Notes: a model not told the origin generated them from the sequence alone. Positions 52,882 through 61,433 are shown, numbered from the stretch's first letter. The stretch: 64,000 nt of DNA from T1Sed10-7 sp040904745 (GCA_040904745.1 JBBDSW010000157.1:1-64000); one strand, 5' to 3'. A program made the numbers and translations.

Positions 52882-53643
52882 ATGGACCTCACGATGATCG
52901 AACCCGTCTGGTGGATCGTGCTCGGAGTGTTGGTCGTCCTCCTGGTAGGACTGCTGGTCTGGTCAGGTCGACGCAGAGCACACCGCACCGAGCGGCTCAA
53001 GGGTCAGTTCAAGTCGGAGTACGACCGCACCGCTTCTTCGGCGAGCAAGAAGAAGGCCGAGGAGGACCTCGAGAGCCGCACTGCTCGTCGCAGCAAGGTG
53101 GAGCTCACCGACCTCGGGGAGTCCGACGCCGACAGCCTGCGGGAGCATCTGGATGAACTGCTGCGATCGTTCGTCGATGGACCACAGGGAGCAGCCGTCG
53201 GGATGACGCAGCTGGTGGGGCGTGTCGCCGCCGCACGGGGGTACGACGCCACCGAGGGCAGCGTGCTCGACCTCGTGAGCGTCGATCACCCCGAGCAGGT
53301 GGCTGCGATGCGTCGTGCAGAGGCCGAGATGGAGAAGGCGAAGGGTGCCGATCTCACGGAGGCCAGCCGCCTGACCTTCCTGGACGCCCGAGCTCTGGCC
53401 GAACGCCTCCTCGCCGAGGGTCGTGCAGGACACCTCGAAGACGACGCGTCGGAACCGCTGACCTCGCCAGCGCAACGACTGCAGTCGGATACCTCCGCGG
53501 ACGTGCCTCCGCCGCCTGTGCCCCCAGACGAAGCACCGGCCGCCGAGCCGAACCGCGGCACCGATGCGAGCGCGACCAGCGGGCCGCCGCCGGCCGATGG
53601 TCCGCAGGCGGGCAGGACGACTGGCGGGTCGCCCCGCCGCTGA
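52882..53643 (+). CDS. Single-pass membrane protein with coiled cytoplasmic region
   Basis: A 253-residue protein. One N-terminal membrane helix (about 9-27, VWWIVLGVLVVLLVGLLVW) is followed by RRR and a basic region, so the body faces the cytoplasm. The segment RTERLKGQFKSEYDRTASSA resembles a family common in actinobacteria that has no assigned role. The last 60 residues are Pro/Ala/Gly-rich and disordered. ATG start after AGGGAGCGAG. The 3' end abuts a truncated VOC gene. Confidence 0.72.
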   Translation: MDLTMIEPVWWIVLGVLVVLLVGLLVWSGRRRAHRTERLKGQFKSEYDRTASSASKKKAEEDLESRTARRSKVELTDLGESDADSLREHLDELLRSFVDGPQGAAVGMTQLVGRVAAARGYDATEGSVLDLVSVDHPEQVAAMRRAEAEMEKAKGADLTEASRLTFLDARALAERLLAEGRAGHLEDDASEPLTSPAQRLQSDTSADVPPPPVPPDEAPAAEPNRGTDASATSGPPPADGPQAGRTTGGSPRR

Positions 53644-53644
53644 C

Positions 53645-53920
53645 GTGTTACAGGCCTTGGCCGATCACACCCTGTCGGAGATCTGCGCGCTGCTCCTGGA
53701 ACCCTCGGGTCATCCCGCGGTCCAGCCGTACCGGGAAGCCCTCGTCGAGGACGGCGTCCCACTGGCACAGTTCGCCGTTGACGACGTGCAGGCCGGGTAC
53801 GAACGGCTCGTACGGCGAGGTGTGGAGTTCACCCGACCCCCGACCGATGCGAGCGACGCCGTCACGGCCGTGTTCGACGACACCTGCGGCAACCTCATCC
53901 AGATCGTCGACCGTTGGTGA
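53645..53920 (+). pseudogene. C-terminal fragment of a VOC (glyoxalase-fold) protein
   Basis: From about residue 14 the frame reads ALLLEPSGHPAVQPYREAL, AQFAVDDVQAGYERLVRRGV and AVFDDTCGNLIQIVDRW, a textbook C-terminal half of a glyoxalase/bleomycin-resistance protein. The N-terminal beta-alpha-beta module with the first metal ligand is absent. The preceding 27 codons are Arg-rich read-through from another frame of the upstream gene, and a TTA codon, rare here, occurs at 53648. Probably a deletion remnant, not functional as a monomer. Confidence 0.7.
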
Positions 53921-54043
53921 TGGCGCGAGCGCGCCACGAACCTGCGATCGGCCCCTCGAGCACCTCCCGGCTGGCCGTTCGAACGTTCCTGCCCGGATAC
54001 CTTGTGCTGCTATGTATAGGAGGGGGCGCGAGAGGAGGCGGCG

Positions 54044-54403
54044 GTGCACATCGACAAGGATCTGGTCGCGGCCTCGGCGACCCCGTTGGTGCTCGCGATC
54101 CTCGCCGAGGGCGAGAACTACGGCTACGCGATCCTGAAGCGGGTCCGGGAGCTGTCTGGCGGTGCGCTCGAGTGGACCGATGGGATGCTCTATCCGCTGC
54201 TCCACCGCCTGCATGGACTGGGTTACGTGACCACGGAGTGGCGCCGACCGGACGGGGGTCGCCGCCGCAGGTACTACGCGATCACCGACGAGGGGTCGGC
54301 GGCGCTCGCGGAGCAGCGACGGCAATGGGTGACCGTCACCCGGACGCTCGGGGACGTGTGGCACGACGCGCGCGGTGGGCTGCCCCGGCTGGAAGGGATC
54401 TGA
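54044..54403 (+). CDS. PadR family transcriptional regulator
   Basis: A 119-residue winged-helix repressor. The PadR pattern is clear: TPLVLAILAEGENYGYAILKRV (about 13-34, in two parts), WTDGMLYPLLHRLHGLGYV (about 44-62) and GGRRRRYYAITDEGSAALAE (about 71-90). GTG start behind GAGAGGAGG. It overlaps nothing but ends 3 bases before a membrane-protein gene, the standard PadR operon arrangement. TATGTATA and the palindrome CGTTCGAACG (53976-53985) upstream are candidate control sites. Confidence 0.93.
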   Translation: MHIDKDLVAASATPLVLAILAEGENYGYAILKRVRELSGGALEWTDGMLYPLLHRLHGLGYVTTEWRRPDGGRRRRYYAITDEGSAALAEQRRQWVTVTRTLGDVWHDARGGLPRLEGI

Positions 54404-54406
54404 CGG

Positions 54407-55753
54407 ATGGAGACGCTGGAGGCCCGGATCGCCGGATGGCGGACCTACGTCACCCGGGATGCCGCCGTCGGGCACCCCGATGTCGAGGAGCTGGAGACGC
54501 ATCTGCGCGACCAGATCGATGAGCTGATCGTCGCCGGCCTGTCGGCCCAGGAGTCGTTCCTGGTCGCCGTGGGTCGCCTGGGCAGCATCGACGCCTTGTC
54601 CCGGGAGTTCGCGCGTGAGCCCAGCGGCCGGTTGTGGAAGCAACTCGTGCTCTCCGACGACGGCGAGCAGGAGCGAGGACAGAGCGGGTGGTTGCCGGCG
54701 CTCGCTTTCGCGGTGGCGGCGGCCACGGCGGTGCAGATCGTCCGCCTCGTCGCCGGGTTCCCGGAGGAAGGGGAGTCGTGGTGGCTGCTGCGCAACGCCA
54801 GCCTGTTCGTCTGGCCGTTCCTGGCCGGCTACCTCGCGCACCGGCGGCGCCTCGACCTCCGAGGGTGGGCGTTGAGCGCGGCACCGTTCGTGCTGGCTGC
54901 CGTCGTGATCAACCTCTACCCCTCCCGAGAGGACTCGTCCACGGCGCTCCTGGTGGCGCTGCATCTGCCCGTCGTGCTGTGGTTCGCCATCGCCTACCCC
55001 TATATGGGCGGGTCGGTGCGCTCGCACGATCGCCGCATGGACTTCGTCCGCTTCACCGGCGAGTGGGTCATCTACTACGTGCTCATCGCGCTGGGCGGTG
55101 GCGTGCTGATGGCGCTCACCGTCATGATCCTCGAGCCGATGGGGGCGGATCTGCCCGAACGGGCCATCGAGTGGGTGCTCCCGTCGGGTGTCGCCGGGGC
55201 GGTGGTCGTCGCTGCCTGGCTGGTCGAGTCGAAGCAGCGTGTGGTGGAGAACATGGCGCCGGTGCTGACCATGGTGTTCACGCCGCTGTTCGCCGTGATG
55301 CTGCTCGTCGCTGCGGTCGCCTACGGCGTGACCGGACTCGGCGGTGCGTTCGACCGGGAGCTGCTCGGCGTGTTCGATGCGCTGCTCATCGTCGTCCTCG
55401 GGCTCGTCCTCTACGCCCTGTCGGCGCGGGAGCCGTCGCAACCACCCGGGCTCATGGACCACGTCCAGCTGGTGGCCGTCGTGAGCGCGCTGGTGCTCGA
55501 CGTGATGGTCCTTGGTTCGATGGTCGCGCGGATCGGTGACCTCGGCTTCACCCCGAACCGGGTGGCAGCGCTCGGGCTCAACCTCGTCCTGCTGGTGAAC
55601 CTGGCCGGGAGCGCCTGGTGGTCGATCCGATTCCTCACCGGCCGCAGCACCTTCCACCGCGTCGAGCGGTGGCAGACGACCTACCTCCCGGCCTTCGCGG
55701 TGTGGGCGGCCGCGGTCGTCGTCTTCCTGCCACCCCTCTTCGCGTTCGCGTAG
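54407..55753 (+). CDS. Multi-pass membrane protein with permease-prefix domain
   Basis: A 448-residue protein. Residues 1-80 are the soluble permease-prefix domain (LEARIAGWRTYVTR, VEELETHLRDQIDEL, GSIDALSREFARE) typically found with PadR regulators. About ten hydrophobic segments follow (from ~98 to 446). No ATPase domain or transport signature allows a substrate call. Three bases downstream of the PadR gene and surely co-transcribed; PadR-linked proteins of this kind often respond to membrane or antibiotic stress. Confidence 0.85.
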   Translation: METLEARIAGWRTYVTRDAAVGHPDVEELETHLRDQIDELIVAGLSAQESFLVAVGRLGSIDALSREFAREPSGRLWKQLVLSDDGEQERGQSGWLPALAFAVAAATAVQIVRLVAGFPEEGESWWLLRNASLFVWPFLAGYLAHRRRLDLRGWALSAAPFVLAAVVINLYPSREDSSTALLVALHLPVVLWFAIAYPYMGGSVRSHDRRMDFVRFTGEWVIYYVLIALGGGVLMALTVMILEPMGADLPERAIEWVLPSGVAGAVVVAAWLVESKQRVVENMAPVLTMVFTPLFAVMLLVAAVAYGVTGLGGAFDRELLGVFDALLIVVLGLVLYALSAREPSQPPGLMDHVQLVAVVSALVLDVMVLGSMVARIGDLGFTPNRVAALGLNLVLLVNLAGSAWWSIRFLTGRSTFHRVERWQTTYLPAFAVWAAAVVVFLPPLFAFA

Positions 55754-55955
55754 GCGCACCCGGGCGGAGCGGCCGCCGGGTTCGGCGCCTTCTCCGTCGT
55801 GCCCGGAGGTGCGTCGGACCGGGCGTGACGTTCGTACGGGGCACGACGTCGACCCGGTCAGCGTCCGCTCCTACGGTCGGGGGTGAAGGGGAAGGACGGC
55901 TGCGAGAGCGCTCTCCCCGACCATCCGACCGACGACCAGCGCCAGGAGTCTCCCC

Positions 55956-56777
55956 ATGGACACGACCTTCCACCTCGACGACGGATCACGCGTCCCCCGG
56001 CTCGGCTCCGGGACGTTCCAGTTGTCGGGGGAGGACGCCTACCGCTCCTCCCTCGTGGCGCTCGAGACGGGCTATCGGCACCTCGACACCGCACAGGGCT
56101 ACGACAACGAGGCCGAGGTCGGCCGGGCGATCGCCGACAGCCACATCGACGCCGACGAGGTGTTCGTCACGACCAAGATCAAGCCGAGCAACGCCGCTGC
56201 TGCCGAGGTGCGCCGATCCACCGAGGAGAGCCTGAAGAAGCTCGGCCTCGACCACGTCGATCTGCTGCTGCTGCACTGGCCGGCCGAGGACGTCGCACCG
56301 CTGGACGAGACCATGGAGGCCATGACCGACGTCCGCGACGCCGGGCTCACACGCCACATCGGGGTGTCGAACTTCCCCTCGGAGATGCTGGAGCGTGCCT
56401 ACGCCCTGGCGCCGATCGTGACCGACCAGATGGAGCATCACCCCTACCTCGGCGTCGCGAAGGTGGAGGAGGTCCTGGCCCGGTACGGGGGGTTCCTGAC
56501 CGCCTACTCGCCGTTGGCGCGCGGCCGGGTAGCCGATGATCCCGTCCTCACCGAGATCGGCGCGGCCCATGGCGTCACCGCTGCCCAGGTCACGCTGCGC
56601 TGGATGCTGCAGCGGCCCCGGGTCGTCGCCATCCCGAAGTCGGGCACGCCGGAGCGGATCCGTTCCAACTTCGCGGTCTTCGACTTCACGCTGACCGATG
56701 AGCAGATGGAGCGCATCTCCGGGCTGGAGCGCGGTCAGCGATTGATCGCGCCCTCCGGAGGACCGGCCTGGGACTGA
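55956..56777 (+). CDS. Aldo/keto reductase
   Basis: A 273-residue NADPH-dependent reductase of the AKR5-like bacterial group. The catalytic tetrad is complete: Asp and Tyr in GYRHLDTAQGYDNE (about 39-52), Lys in VTTKIKPS (about 71-78) and His in LLLHWPAED. The NADPH site includes AIPKSGTPERIRSN near 225. GVSNFP and DQMEHHPYL are typical. The substrate is unknown but carbonyls such as methylglyoxal are reduced by relatives, which is notable given mgsA in this window. ATG start; monocistronic. Confidence 0.94.
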   Translation: MDTTFHLDDGSRVPRLGSGTFQLSGEDAYRSSLVALETGYRHLDTAQGYDNEAEVGRAIADSHIDADEVFVTTKIKPSNAAAAEVRRSTEESLKKLGLDHVDLLLLHWPAEDVAPLDETMEAMTDVRDAGLTRHIGVSNFPSEMLERAYALAPIVTDQMEHHPYLGVAKVEEVLARYGGFLTAYSPLARGRVADDPVLTEIGAAHGVTAAQVTLRWMLQRPRVVAIPKSGTPERIRSNFAVFDFTLTDEQMERISGLERGQRLIAPSGGPAWD

Positions 56778-56795
56778 GGCGCCCCGCCCTGGCTG

Positions 56796-57200
56796 TCACG
56801 TGGGTCGGCGGTCCGCGATCCGCCGGTCGATCTCGGTTGCCAGCCCTTCGGGATCAGCGACCGTGACGGTCAGTCCGGGGTGGAGGATGCGCTGCCCGAA
56901 GAGCGCCGGGATCGGCGTGTGGAAGCGCACGCACACCCCCGCTCGGGTGTTGGTGCCGAAGCTCGCGCCACGGTCCGCGGCGGAGCCGCGGGGGCCGATG
57001 GCGCGATACCAGCGGTATCCGCGGGTGATGCAGACGTCCCGGATGTTCGCGATCGAGGTGTGCGCTTCCCAGCGACCGAACCGGGCCAGGAACCGGTCCT
57101 CCTCGAGGAGGACCTCGCTGTTGATCTCCCGGATCCCGAGCGCGGCCAGCAGGGCGCGGAACCGCGGGTCGAAGTCGAACGGGTACCGCTGCGTGGACAT
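56796..57200 (-). CDS. Uncharacterised 134-residue protein
   Basis: Begins MSTQRYPFDFDPRFRALLAALG and contains DRFLARFGRWEAHTSIANI and RGYRWYRAIGPRGS, a compact soluble alpha/beta protein rich in aromatic residues. I recognise no named domain. The ATG at 57198-57200 follows GGAACGGAG at a slightly long distance. It converges on the aldo/keto reductase gene with 18 bases between stops. Confidence 0.68.
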   Translation of the reverse strand: MSTQRYPFDFDPRFRALLAALGIREINSEVLLEEDRFLARFGRWEAHTSIANIRDVCITRGYRWYRAIGPRGSAADRGASFGTNTRAGVCVRFHTPIPALFGQRILHPGLTVTVADPEGLATEIDRRIADRRPT

Positions 57201-57326
57201 CGCCGTGCTCCGTTCCTCGGGTCGCGACCGCCACGGTAACCCTGCGGACCCCGCGGCTGGAGCGCCGGCGTATCGTGGGTGCCTGCTCCGCGCGGATGCG
57301 GGGCACCGCTGGCAGGAGGATCGACC

Positions 57327-58052
57327 ATGACGGCACAGCAGGGGCTCCAGCTGCTGGACGAGGACGTCGGGCGGGTGCTGGCGGTGGCGGCGCATCCCGA
57401 CGACCTGGAGTACGGGCCCGCAGCTGCCGTCGCCACCTGGACGGCCGCCGGCCACGAGGTCGCCTACGTGCTGGCGACGCGGGGAGAGGCGGGCATCGAC
57501 CACCTCGCACCGGAGGAGTGCGCCTCGGTGCGTGAAGACGAGCAGCGACGAAGTGCACGGGTCGTCGGCGTCGACACGGTCGAGTTCCTCCATCATCAGG
57601 ACGGTCTCCTCGTGGCTGATCCGGAGCTGCGACGGGATCTGGCGGCCGCGATCCGCCGCCATCGCCCGGACACGATCGTCACGATCAACCACCGTGAGAC
57701 CTGGACGGCGGACGGAGAGACGCGCAACTCGGCTGATCACCGGGCGCTCGGCCAGGCGCTACTCGACGCGGTCGCCGACGCGGCGAACCGGTGGATCTTC
57801 CGTGGGGTCGGTGGGGAACCGCACCAGGCGCACACCGTTCTGGTGTCGGGTTCGCCCAGCGCACGCTACGCGATCGATGTCTCGGGGGCGGAGGACCGGG
57901 CGGTGGCATCCCTGGCTGAGCATGCCACCTACCTCGAAGGGCTCGGTGACCATCCCATGGCCGATCCGGAGCTCCTGCGGTGGATATTGGCCGATGGGGG
58001 CGAGGCTGCGGGGTGCGCAGCCGCCGTGCGCGTCGAGCGTTTCCGGTTCTGA
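57327..58052 (+). CDS. PIG-L family N-acetylglucosaminyl deacetylase
   Basis: A 241-residue zinc deacetylase of the MshB/Mca/BshB group. The zinc motif AAHPDDLEYG is at about 21-30, the later metal ligand in NSADHRALG (about 134-142), and an HxxH-like HQAHTVL follows. In actinobacteria such enzymes serve mycothiol biosynthesis, conjugate cleavage or detoxification; which applies is undecided. ATG start after AGGAGG. No other mycothiol gene is adjacent. Confidence 0.9.
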   Translation: MTAQQGLQLLDEDVGRVLAVAAHPDDLEYGPAAAVATWTAAGHEVAYVLATRGEAGIDHLAPEECASVREDEQRRSARVVGVDTVEFLHHQDGLLVADPELRRDLAAAIRRHRPDTIVTINHRETWTADGETRNSADHRALGQALLDAVADAANRWIFRGVGGEPHQAHTVLVSGSPSARYAIDVSGAEDRAVASLAEHATYLEGLGDHPMADPELLRWILADGGEAAGCAAAVRVERFRF

Positions 58053-58225
58053 GCGGCCGCGCGGCGGAGGCCCGCCAGCACGTCTGGACGCCGAGGTCAA
58101 TGGCCCGATAGCCGGGTCGTCGACGAGCGGGCCAGCCGCGCCTCCGCCACCGTGTGCTGCCCAGGATGGGTCCCGGTGTGCCTCGTCCGCCTAGGGTTCA
58201 CCCCCGTTCTGACGCCGATCTCCAG

Positions 58226-58255
58226 ATCGCCCCCCATCGTATCGCCCCCCATCGT
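58226..58255. repeat. Tandem 15-bp duplication before the SLH-Rpf gene
   Basis: ATCGCCCCCCATCGT occurs twice head to tail (58226-58240, 58241-58255), ending 13 bases before the GTG start. It occupies the ribosome-binding region, downstream of a possible -10 TAGGGT at 58192-58197. Confidence 0.75.
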
Positions 58256-58268
58256 TCGGAGTGCTGTC

Positions 58269-59294
58269 GTGCTGCGTCGCTTCGCCCTGCTCTCGTCCCT
58301 GCGTGCCCCGCTCGCCGTCGTCGTCGTGGTCCCGCTGCTCGGTCTGACGTCCGTCTCCGCCGCTGCCGAGGAGGTGGACGACAGTGACGACCAGGACGCG
58401 ACCGCGACCGACGAGCCCGTCACCTTCGTCGACACGAGTGACAGCAGCTACGAGGAGGCCGTCCTGGCCCTGCAGGAGCGAGGGGTCATCAACGGTTGCG
58501 AGGAGGACCGCTTCTGTCCCGACGAGGCGATGACCCGGGAGCAGCTCTCGTCGGTGTTGGATGCGGCGCTAGAGCTCGAACCGGTCGAGGAGGGCCCCTT
58601 CGTGGATCTGGGGGGATCGGTCCACGCGGCCAGCATCAACGCGGCCGCTGCGGCCGGTCTCGTCCAGGGCTGCGAGGACGACCGGTTCTGCCCCTCTGAG
58701 CTGATCACGCGTGAGCAGGCGGCCTCCATGCTCGCCGTCGCCTTCGACCCCGTACCCGCGCTCGACAACTACTTCGATGATCTCAGTGAGACCCACGGCC
58801 AGAGCGTCAACCGGCTCGCGGAGGCCGGCATCGCCACCGGCTGCAGTGACCCGCTCACCGCGTTCTGCTCGACCGACCCGCTGCTCAGGCGGCACGCCGC
58901 GGTCTTCATCGCCCGGGCGATGCGCCTCGTGGAGCCCGGTGAGATCACCCCGCTCGAGGAGCGGCGTGCGGAGCAGGAGGCCCTCGACGCCGAGGCCGAA
59001 GCGGAGGCCGAGGCCGAGCGGCAGGCCGAGGAAGAGCAGCGGATCGCGGAGGAGCGGCTCGCCATCTGGGAGGCGCTCGCCGAGTGCGAGTCCAACGGCC
59101 GGTGGGATCTCAACACCGGGAACGGCTACTACGGCGGGCTGCAGTTCGCGCTGGGTTCCTGGGAAGCGGTCGGCGGTTCCGGCTACCCGCACAAGGCGTC
59201 CAAGACCAAGCAGATCTACCGCGCAGAGCTGCTCCTCGACATCCAGGGCTGGGGCGCCTGGCCCGCGTGTTCCACGAAGCTCGGCTACCAGTAG
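58269..59294 (+). CDS. Secreted SLH-domain protein with Rpf-like transglycosylase domain
   Basis: A 341-residue exported protein. A Sec signal peptide (MLRRFALLSS, hydrophobic core to about 26, cleavage near SAAAEE) is followed by three S-layer-homology modules (about 57-225) of the Cys-containing kind (NGCEEDRFCP, QGCEDDRFCP) that should anchor it to the wall. An Ala/Glu coiled linker (about 235-267) comes next. The C-terminal 74 residues are a resuscitation-promoting-factor fold: LAECESNGRWDLNTGNGYYG carries the catalytic Glu, and WGAWPACSTKLGY closes the domain. Predicted to cleave peptidoglycan. Confidence 0.9.
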   Translation: MLRRFALLSSLRAPLAVVVVVPLLGLTSVSAAAEEVDDSDDQDATATDEPVTFVDTSDSSYEEAVLALQERGVINGCEEDRFCPDEAMTREQLSSVLDAALELEPVEEGPFVDLGGSVHAASINAAAAAGLVQGCEDDRFCPSELITREQAASMLAVAFDPVPALDNYFDDLSETHGQSVNRLAEAGIATGCSDPLTAFCSTDPLLRRHAAVFIARAMRLVEPGEITPLEERRAEQEALDAEAEAEAEAERQAEEEQRIAEERLAIWEALAECESNGRWDLNTGNGYYGGLQFALGSWEAVGGSGYPHKASKTKQIYRAELLLDIQGWGAWPACSTKLGYQ

Positions 59295-59325
59295 GACCCG
59301 AGCCGAGGGCCGCGAGCGGGAGCCG

Positions 59326-60024
59326 TCAGCCGAGGTGGGCGGTGAGCATCATGACGTCGTCATCGAGCCCGCCGAGCACCGCTTCGGCGGCCGCTCCCCG
59401 CAGCCGCCGCTTGGTCCCCGCGTAGGCCCTGGCCGGCAGGGTCGCGAGCTCCTCGGCCCGATGACGGGCCAGCGCGAGTGCTTGCCGCTGATCGTTGGCG
59501 AGCACGTCGGCGAAGCCGACCTCGACCGCGGTCGCGGCGGTGACACGCTCGCCGGGCAGCAGCAGGTCCTCCAGTCGGTCGGTGCGCAGGTTGGCCCGGG
59601 CGAGGGCCAGCGCGAAGTCCGGCACCTCGAGATCGATGCGGGTCTCGGTCAGGCCCCACCACCCGCCGTCGGTGGCCACGGCATGGTCGCAGGCCAGTGC
59701 GAGCAGTGAGCCGGCCGCGATCGCGTGTCCGGGGGCGGCGCAAACCGTCGGCCGTGGGTCGGTCCACCAGCGCATCAGGCAGGTACCGAACGTGTTCAGG
59801 AGCCACTCGACGCCGTCACGGCCCTCTCCGCTCATCCAGTGGAGATCGAGCCCGGCGCTGAGGATCCCGTCCCGCCCGGTCAGCACCACCGCGGCGGCCT
59901 CCGGATGGTCGTCGAGCGCGGCCGTCAGGGCATAGAAGGTCTCGGGCACCAGGGTGTTCTTGTCCCCGTCGTCGATGGCGACGGTCAGGATCCCCCCGTC
60001 ATCGATCCCGCAGTGCACGCTCAC
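59326..60024 (-). CDS. Enoyl-CoA hydratase/isomerase (crotonase) family protein
   Basis: A 232-residue crotonase-fold protein. The oxyanion-hole segments are VVLTGRDGILSAGLDLHW (about 53-70) and PGHAIAAGSLLALACDHAVA (about 101-120). The two usual catalytic glutamates are not both obvious; the second region reads TETRIDLEVPDFAL. Activity could therefore be isomerase, hydrolase or other acyl-CoA chemistry. GTG start (60022-60024) with GGGAG upstream. The open frame extends further upstream into a repeated hairpin region, which I do not regard as coding. Confidence 0.88.
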   Translation of the reverse strand: MSVHCGIDDGGILTVAIDDGDKNTLVPETFYALTAALDDHPEAAAVVLTGRDGILSAGLDLHWMSGEGRDGVEWLLNTFGTCLMRWWTDPRPTVCAAPGHAIAAGSLLALACDHAVATDGGWWGLTETRIDLEVPDFALALARANLRTDRLEDLLLPGERVTAATAVEVGFADVLANDQRQALALARHRAEELATLPARAYAGTKRRLRGAAAEAVLGGLDDDVMMLTAHLG

Positions 60025-60076
60025 CGTCTCGCTCCCGCTCGGTCTCGCCTGAGCGTAGGCGCCGCCGGTGTCGTCC

Positions 60077-60180
60077 AGAACCTGCCGAGGGGTGGCAGCT
60101 TCACGCACCTGGGATCGGCCCCTGTCTGGCCCAGCGCCAACGACGTCGAGAACCTGCCGAGGGGTGGCAGCTTCTCGCAC
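60077..60180. repeat. Two near-identical 32-bp hairpin repeats, 72 bp apart
   Basis: AGAACCTGCCGAGGGGTGGC followed by AGCTTCNCGCAC occurs at 60077-60108 and 60149-60180 with one mismatch. In the second copy GAGAA-C-CTGCC pairs with GGCAG-C-TTCTC across a 7-base loop. They lie after the stop of the minus-strand ycaQ-like gene and before the crotonase gene, so they may be tandem terminators or operators. Confidence 0.75.
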
Positions 60181-60200
60181 CGACACCGCCGTGAACCGGG

Positions 60201-60247
60201 GTCACCGGGGTCACCGGGCGGTCACCGCGGTCACCGGGCGGTCACCG
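60201..60247. repeat. GTCACCG tandem repeats across the ycaQ-like stop codon
   Basis: GTCACCG recurs at 60201, 60210, 60221, 60230 and 60241, alternating 9 and 11 bp, i.e. a 20-bp unit. The array spans the stop codon (60231-60233) of the minus-strand gene, so expansion or contraction would alter its C terminus. Confidence 0.8.
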
Positions 60248-61433
60248 CTCGCGCCAGGCTGGGGGCGAGGTCCCCGTTGGGCTCGACGGCGACCTCGTCC
60301 AGCGCGAGCCAGGACGCGAGCTCGGTGAGCTCCGCGGCCAGTTCGCGGGCGACCACCACCCGATCGGCACCGGCCTCGGCGAACGCGCCGCGGACCAGCA
60401 GTCGCCCGGCGGTCCGGTCGGCCTTCAGATCGACCCGCCCGACCAGCTGATCACCCAGCAGGAACGGCAGCACGTAGTACCCGTGGACACGCTGCGCCTC
60501 GGGCACGTAGATCTCGATCCGGTAGCGGAACCCGAACAGCCGCTCCGTGCGCTCGCGGTGCCACACCAGCGGGTCGAACGGGGAGATGAGGGTCCGTGCC
60601 CGTGCCCGGCGGGCGGTGACCACCTCCGGGTCCAGGTAGACGGGTTCCTCCCCCCAGCCGGCGATGCGCGCTTCGGCGAGCTTCCCGGCCGCGACCAGCC
60701 GTGCCAGCGCCGCGCGGGCCGGTCCCGTCTTCTGTCGGTGGTGATCGGCCAGGTGGGCGACGGTCCCGACGCCCTGGGCGGCCACGGCCTCGAGCAGGAG
60801 CAGCTCGCGTGCCCGGTCCTCGCCGGGGGGCTCGCGCTCGCGGATGGCAGGGGGGACCACCCGCTCGGTGAGGTCGTAGCGCGTGACGAAGCCCCGGCTG
60901 CGGTCGTGGACGGCCAACCTCCCGGAGGCTGTGAGGTGGTCGAGGGCGATCTTCCCGGGCGGGTTCCCCCACCACGGACCCGTCCGTGTCCCGGCATCGG
61001 TGAGATCCTGGACGCTCACCGGCCCGTGTTCCGCCACCTCGTGCAGCACGCGGTCGAGGTAGTGGGGATCGTCCTGCAGGAGCGCGCGTGTGCCCGGTCC
61101 GGGCCGGTGCGCCGCCCGGCGGTGGTGCAGCCACGGCCAGATCGCGATCGGGCCGAGCGAGGCGACGTGGATCCAGCCCTCGAACAGCTCGCGGGACCGC
61201 CACAGCCACCGGTCCCGTGCTTCGCGGTCGTGTGGGCCGAGGCGCGACCAGAAGGGCAGTTCGTGGGCGCGCGCGAGCACGTTGACGCTGTCGAGTTGGA
61301 CGACCCCGACGGCGGCCAGCACGCGCCGCAGGTGGCGGACGTCCCGGCGCACGCCGACGGGTGGTCGTCCCCGCGCGAGCCCGAGTGCGGTGAGCGCGAG
61401 TCGCCGCGCGCGGGGGAGGGTGAGGGTCTGCAT
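60231..61433 (-). CDS. YcaQ-like winged-helix DNA glycosylase family protein
   Basis: A 400-residue protein of the HTH_42 family (formerly DUF1006), whose E. coli member YcaQ and Streptomyces member AlkX/AZL unhook DNA interstrand crosslinks. Repeated winged-helix modules run through the protein. The QLDSVNVLARAHELPFWSRLG segment (about 47-67, in overlapping pieces) is the catalytic QxD-type motif region, and WIHVASLGPIAIWPWL and FDPLVWHRERTERLFGFRYRIE are highly typical. A role in repair of alkylated or crosslinked DNA is likely. ATG start at 61433; divergent from recC. Confidence 0.9.
   Translation of the reverse strand: MQTLTLPRARRLALTALGLARGRPPVGVRRDVRHLRRVLAAVGVVQLDSVNVLARAHELPFWSRLGPHDREARDRWLWRSRELFEGWIHVASLGPIAIWPWLHHRRAAHRPGPGTRALLQDDPHYLDRVLHEVAEHGPVSVQDLTDAGTRTGPWWGNPPGKIALDHLTASGRLAVHDRSRGFVTRYDLTERVVPPAIREREPPGEDRARELLLLEAVAAQGVGTVAHLADHHRQKTGPARAALARLVAAGKLAEARIAGWGEEPVYLDPEVVTARRARARTLISPFDPLVWHRERTERLFGFRYRIEIYVPEAQRVHGYYVLPFLLGDQLVGRVDLKADRTAGRLLVRGAFAEAGADRVVVARELAAELTELASWLALDEVAVEPNGDLAPSLARAVTAR

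Noticed and set aside
58053..58268. ydaO/c-di-AMP riboswitch before the Rpf-like gene
   Set aside because: Searched by eye because such riboswitches precede many actinobacterial rpf genes; none of the conserved core segments is visible.
60025..60186. 54-residue N-terminal extension of the crotonase frame
   Set aside because: It would translate the duplicated hairpins (REAATPRQVLD twice); the GTG at 60024 has a better ribosome site and fits the family start.
60201..60247. CRISPR or integration site
   Set aside because: A simple 20-bp tandem repeat without spacers, partly inside a coding region.
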